64,000 nucleotides of DNA from Deltaproteobacteria bacterium (GTDB taxonomy: Bacteria > Bdellovibrionota > Bdellovibrionia > Bdellovibrionales > Bdellovibrionaceae). Under the pieces are notes generated by a model. That model was not told the origin of the DNA. It made no database searches and saw only the letters and a list, made by a program, of their open reading frames with translations. The stretch spans positions 310,001 to 374,000 of the forward strand of contig JAFLCC010000001.1 in the NCBI GenBank assembly GCA_017302835.1, read 5' to 3'. Shown here one piece after another: positions 63,292-64,000 of the stretch (positions are counted from its first letter, which is position 1; every line of letters begins with the position of its first letter). The translations under genes were made by a program, and so were the position numbers.

Positions 63292-64000
63292 CTAATCTAA
63301 ATTCACTGACCATTTGGGTTTGAAGTAGTTGTGATTATCCTGGGTGACCCTTCGTTCTTCGGTGCCCTCAATATTGGAGAAGTAAATTTGATTTTTACCT
63401 GTGCGATTGCTGGTGTACACAATGAACCTTCCATCTGGAGAAAAACTGGGGTCCTCATTGTCTGCGGGTTTGCCATTTTTTTTCTTAGCAGACGTAATTC
63501 TTTCGATTTTAGTGCCATCGGCATTCATAATAAAAACGTCGAAATTACCCTCTGTTTGCCCTGCGAAAGTGATTTTTTTTCCATCTGGTGACCAGCCTGG
63601 AGCCGAATTAAAAACCCCGTCAGAGGTGATTCTTTTCACATTGCTTCCGTCAATATTCATTGTGTAGATCATGGGCTTGCCATGGCGGTCAGAGGAAAAG
63701 GCCACTTTTTTTCCGTCGGGACTGACCGCGGGTTCAACATTCATGGCGCTGTTAGGACCATTGGTGATCTTGCCGTCCAAGGTGCCATCATAAGTAATTT
63801 TAAAAATATCTGGAGAAAACCCTTGAGAGATCGTTAGATAGATGGATTTCCCATCGGGGCTAAAACTGGCACCAGAGTTAATTCCTTTTCGACTAGAAAC
63901 AGAAGTTCGGGTGCTATTTGTTAAGTCAAAAAGAAAAAGATCTGCATTTCTGAGTTTGGTACTTCGTCTTTGAACATAGGCTGTGTAAGCCACTTTTTTT
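63292..64000 (-). CDS. tolB: TolB beta-propeller, C-terminal part (runs off the right edge)
   Basis: 236 or more residues; the frame stays open to base 64000, so the N-terminal part lies outside. TolB is the periplasmic propeller of the Tol-Pal system, which couples the inner and outer membranes in division. Repeats of the DPP-type blade are clear: [63 protein letters not shown]. It ends [10 protein letters not shown]. The start in the window cannot be given. Confidence 0.9.
   Translation of the reverse strand, partial: KKVAYTAYVQRRSTKLRNADLFLFDLTNSTRTSVSSRKGINSGASFSPDGKSIYLTISQGFSPDIFKITYDGTLDGKITNGPNSAMNVEPAVSPDGKKVAFSSDRHGKPMIYTMNIDGSNVKRITSDGVFNSAPGWSPDGKKITFAGQTEGNFDVFIMNADGTKIERITSAKKKNGKPADNEDPSFSPDGRFIVYTSNRTGKNQIYFSNIEGTEERRVTQDNHNYFKPKWSVNLD

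Overview
The window looks like chromosome from a low-GC member of the Bdellovibrionota (Bdellovibrio-like predatory bacteria). This is inferred from the mix of genes, not from a database search: an MglA-type polarity GTPase behind dnaX-ybaB-recR, a flagellar flgM-flgN-flgK-flgL locus with csrA and fliW, type III pantothenate kinase, GlnRS, TolB, and many lineage-specific exported proteins. It is a normal coding-dense chromosome with small gaps. I saw no rRNA, tRNA, CRISPR array or intact insertion sequence.

The most unusual region is 0.8-12.0 kb. Four tightly overlapping minus-strand genes (812-8473) encode exported proteins: three probable beta-propellers and one fusion of a transglutaminase-like domain to a von Willebrand A domain with an intact MIDAS. 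Divergent to them, at 8700-11996, is a tandem MoxR/RavA-like AAA+ ATPase. Its best-supported start, a GTG just behind a GGAGG, also gives it a signal-peptide or anchor-like N terminus. All five products carry the same short motif, Cys-x-x-hydrophobic-Tyr, just after the hydrophobic N terminus. MoxR, transglutaminase and vWA partners are a known theme in the cytoplasm and membrane; an envelope-directed version built with beta-propellers, possibly including the ATPase, appears new to me.

12-26 kb is mostly housekeeping: PilZ protein, nadA, the dnaX-ybaB-recR-mglA operon, the SRP 4.5S RNA, msrA, a GcvH-like protein without its lipoyl lysine, trmL, secA, a BamE-like lipoprotein, the YggS-family PLP protein, proC and a PlsC-type acyltransferase. 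26-35 kb holds a two-TM potassium channel overlapping a separate cyclic-nucleotide-binding gene, two enzymes ending homogentisate/tyrosine breakdown (FAH family and maleylacetoacetate isomerase), an LTA-synthase-like membrane stub, a degenerate receiver fused to a cNMP domain, glnS and an SDR enzyme.

35-41 kb is the late flagellar cluster flgM-flgN-flgK-flgL / csrA-fliW. It is interrupted by an accessory patch (AAA_14/DUF4143 ATPase, a 28-bp tandem duplication, a frameshifted nucleotidyltransferase remnant). 41-46 kb has an inositol monophosphatase, a SPOR protein, a PafA-like phosphatase and a HAD-type 5'-nucleotidase. 46-51.5 kb is a compact pantothenate/CoA operon (candidate panG, panB, panC, coaBC, coaX, panD). 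51.6-60.9 kb contains lineage-specific envelope proteins, gamma-glutamyltranspeptidase and a large exported protein followed by a strong terminator.

The right end has a cyclophilin, a HipBST-type tripartite toxin-antitoxin locus with five helically phased operator palindromes and an apparent one-base slip in the A7 run at the start of the toxin gene, and the C-terminal part of tolB running off the edge.
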